A stretch of 64,000 nt of DNA, from positions 124,001 to 188,000 of the forward strand of contig CAWEAD010000007.1 of the NCBI GenBank assembly GCA_963807225.1, in the 5' to 3' direction. Shown piece by piece: positions 63,891-64,000 of the stretch (position 1 is the stretch's first letter; every line of letters starts with the position of its first letter). Under the pieces are notes generated by a model, which worked only from the letters and a program-made list of their open reading frames with translations, searched no databases and was not told the origin of the DNA. Both the position numbers and the translations under genes were made by a program. Source of the stretch: JAGVGT01 sp963807225. Lineage in GTDB: Bacteria > Desulfobacterota > Desulfobulbia > Desulfobulbales > JAGXFP01.

Positions 63891-64000
63891 TTAAATTGCC
63901 GCGGTCTCAGCGATTTGGCTGGTGTGCTTCTTGATTTTCAACCGGATCATCCCCAGATTGGCCTCTTTCTCCGCAACAATTACCAGAAAGGCGTCATCAC
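63891..64000 (-). CDS. C-terminal end of a roadblock/LC7-like protein (partial)
   Basis: The last 35 codons of a minus-strand gene: AFLVIVAEKEANLGMIRLKI then KKHTSQIAETAAI, stop at 63891-63893. VAxxEANLGxIRLKIKK is the usual final strand and helix of roadblock/LC7 proteins. The rest lies outside the window. It would be the first gene of the cluster with the Cys-rich protein and ParA fusion. Confidence 0.6.
   Translation of the reverse strand, partial: DDAFLVIVAEKEANLGMIRLKIKKHTSQIAETAAI

Noticed and set aside
1..64000. tRNA, rRNA, prophage or intact transposase genes
   Set aside because: None recognised by reading intergenic regions and translated frames; a covariance or profile search could still find a divergent one.

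Overview
The window looks like chromosome from a GC-rich Gram-negative bacterium of the Desulfobacterota, most likely a Desulfuromonas/Geobacter relative. This is an inference from gene content. It has a lipid A operon using LpxI, a class II (B12-dependent) ribonucleotide reductase, a trpE-G-D-C-F cluster, a cyclic-di-AMP synthase module, a small Cys protein with a PxAKW..GICNFATH-type motif, and a Tad/Flp pilus locus with paired pilins. No rRNA, tRNA, CRISPR array, prophage or intact insertion sequence was seen.

Layout. 0-0.8 kb: glycine-zipper lipoprotein. 1-6.1 kb (minus): trpE-trpG-trpD-trpC-trpF, preceded by rpsT and two hairpins. 6.6-10.6 kb (plus): cdaA-cdaR(ybbR)-glmM-tlyA. 10.7-18 kb: mixed single genes (outer-membrane barrel, radical SAM enzyme, MFS carrier, periplasmic phosphatase, dgkA, a broken HD-domain gene), an attC-like site with a cupin gene, and a flavodoxin-fold protein. 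18.2-25 kb: glgP, a broken CCA-adding enzyme gene, a ParB-like protein and a MshEN-like/AAA ATPase. 25.4-27 kb: a broken O-antigen ligase-like gene. 27.2-38 kb: a Tad (Flp pilus) locus in the order flp1, flp2, cpaA, tadE, cpaC, tadG, tadZ, tadA, tadB, tadC, tadD, then an SH3 protein. It is headed by a three-copy ~110 bp repeat. 38.8-45.2 kb: yjbQ, a long Ala/Lys/Glu repeat protein, an APC permease and nrdJ. 45.6-54.5 kb (minus): lpxD-fabZ-lpxA-lpxI-nucleotidyltransferase-sugar kinase-der-histidine kinase. 54.5-64 kb: ihf, pilC, the small Cys protein, hypothetical proteins, a Bax-inhibitor-1 protein, a cold-shock protein, a cNMP/PilZ receptor and a ParA-roadblock fusion cluster that runs off the end.

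Genes between about 10.7 and 40.1 kb repeatedly show single-base frame breaks (barrel gene, HD gene, CCA enzyme, ligase, flp1, tadD, repeat protein). From 28.3 to 34.6 kb nearly every tad gene is broken many times. At least two larger deletions are inferred there: tadE is joined to the middle of cpaC, and the tadA/cpaF gene lacks the stretch before its core ATPase domain. The trp, glmM, lpx and nrdJ regions are clean. Either the Tad locus is decaying, or the sequence here is poorly polished; single-base breaks alone cannot distinguish these, but the larger deletions favour real decay or misassembly.

Most promising for something new: the triplicated promoter/operator/hairpin repeat upstream of the pilins; the nested inverted repeat between the two pilin genes; and the ParA-roadblock / Cys-rich protein / roadblock gene cluster next to a PilZ receptor.
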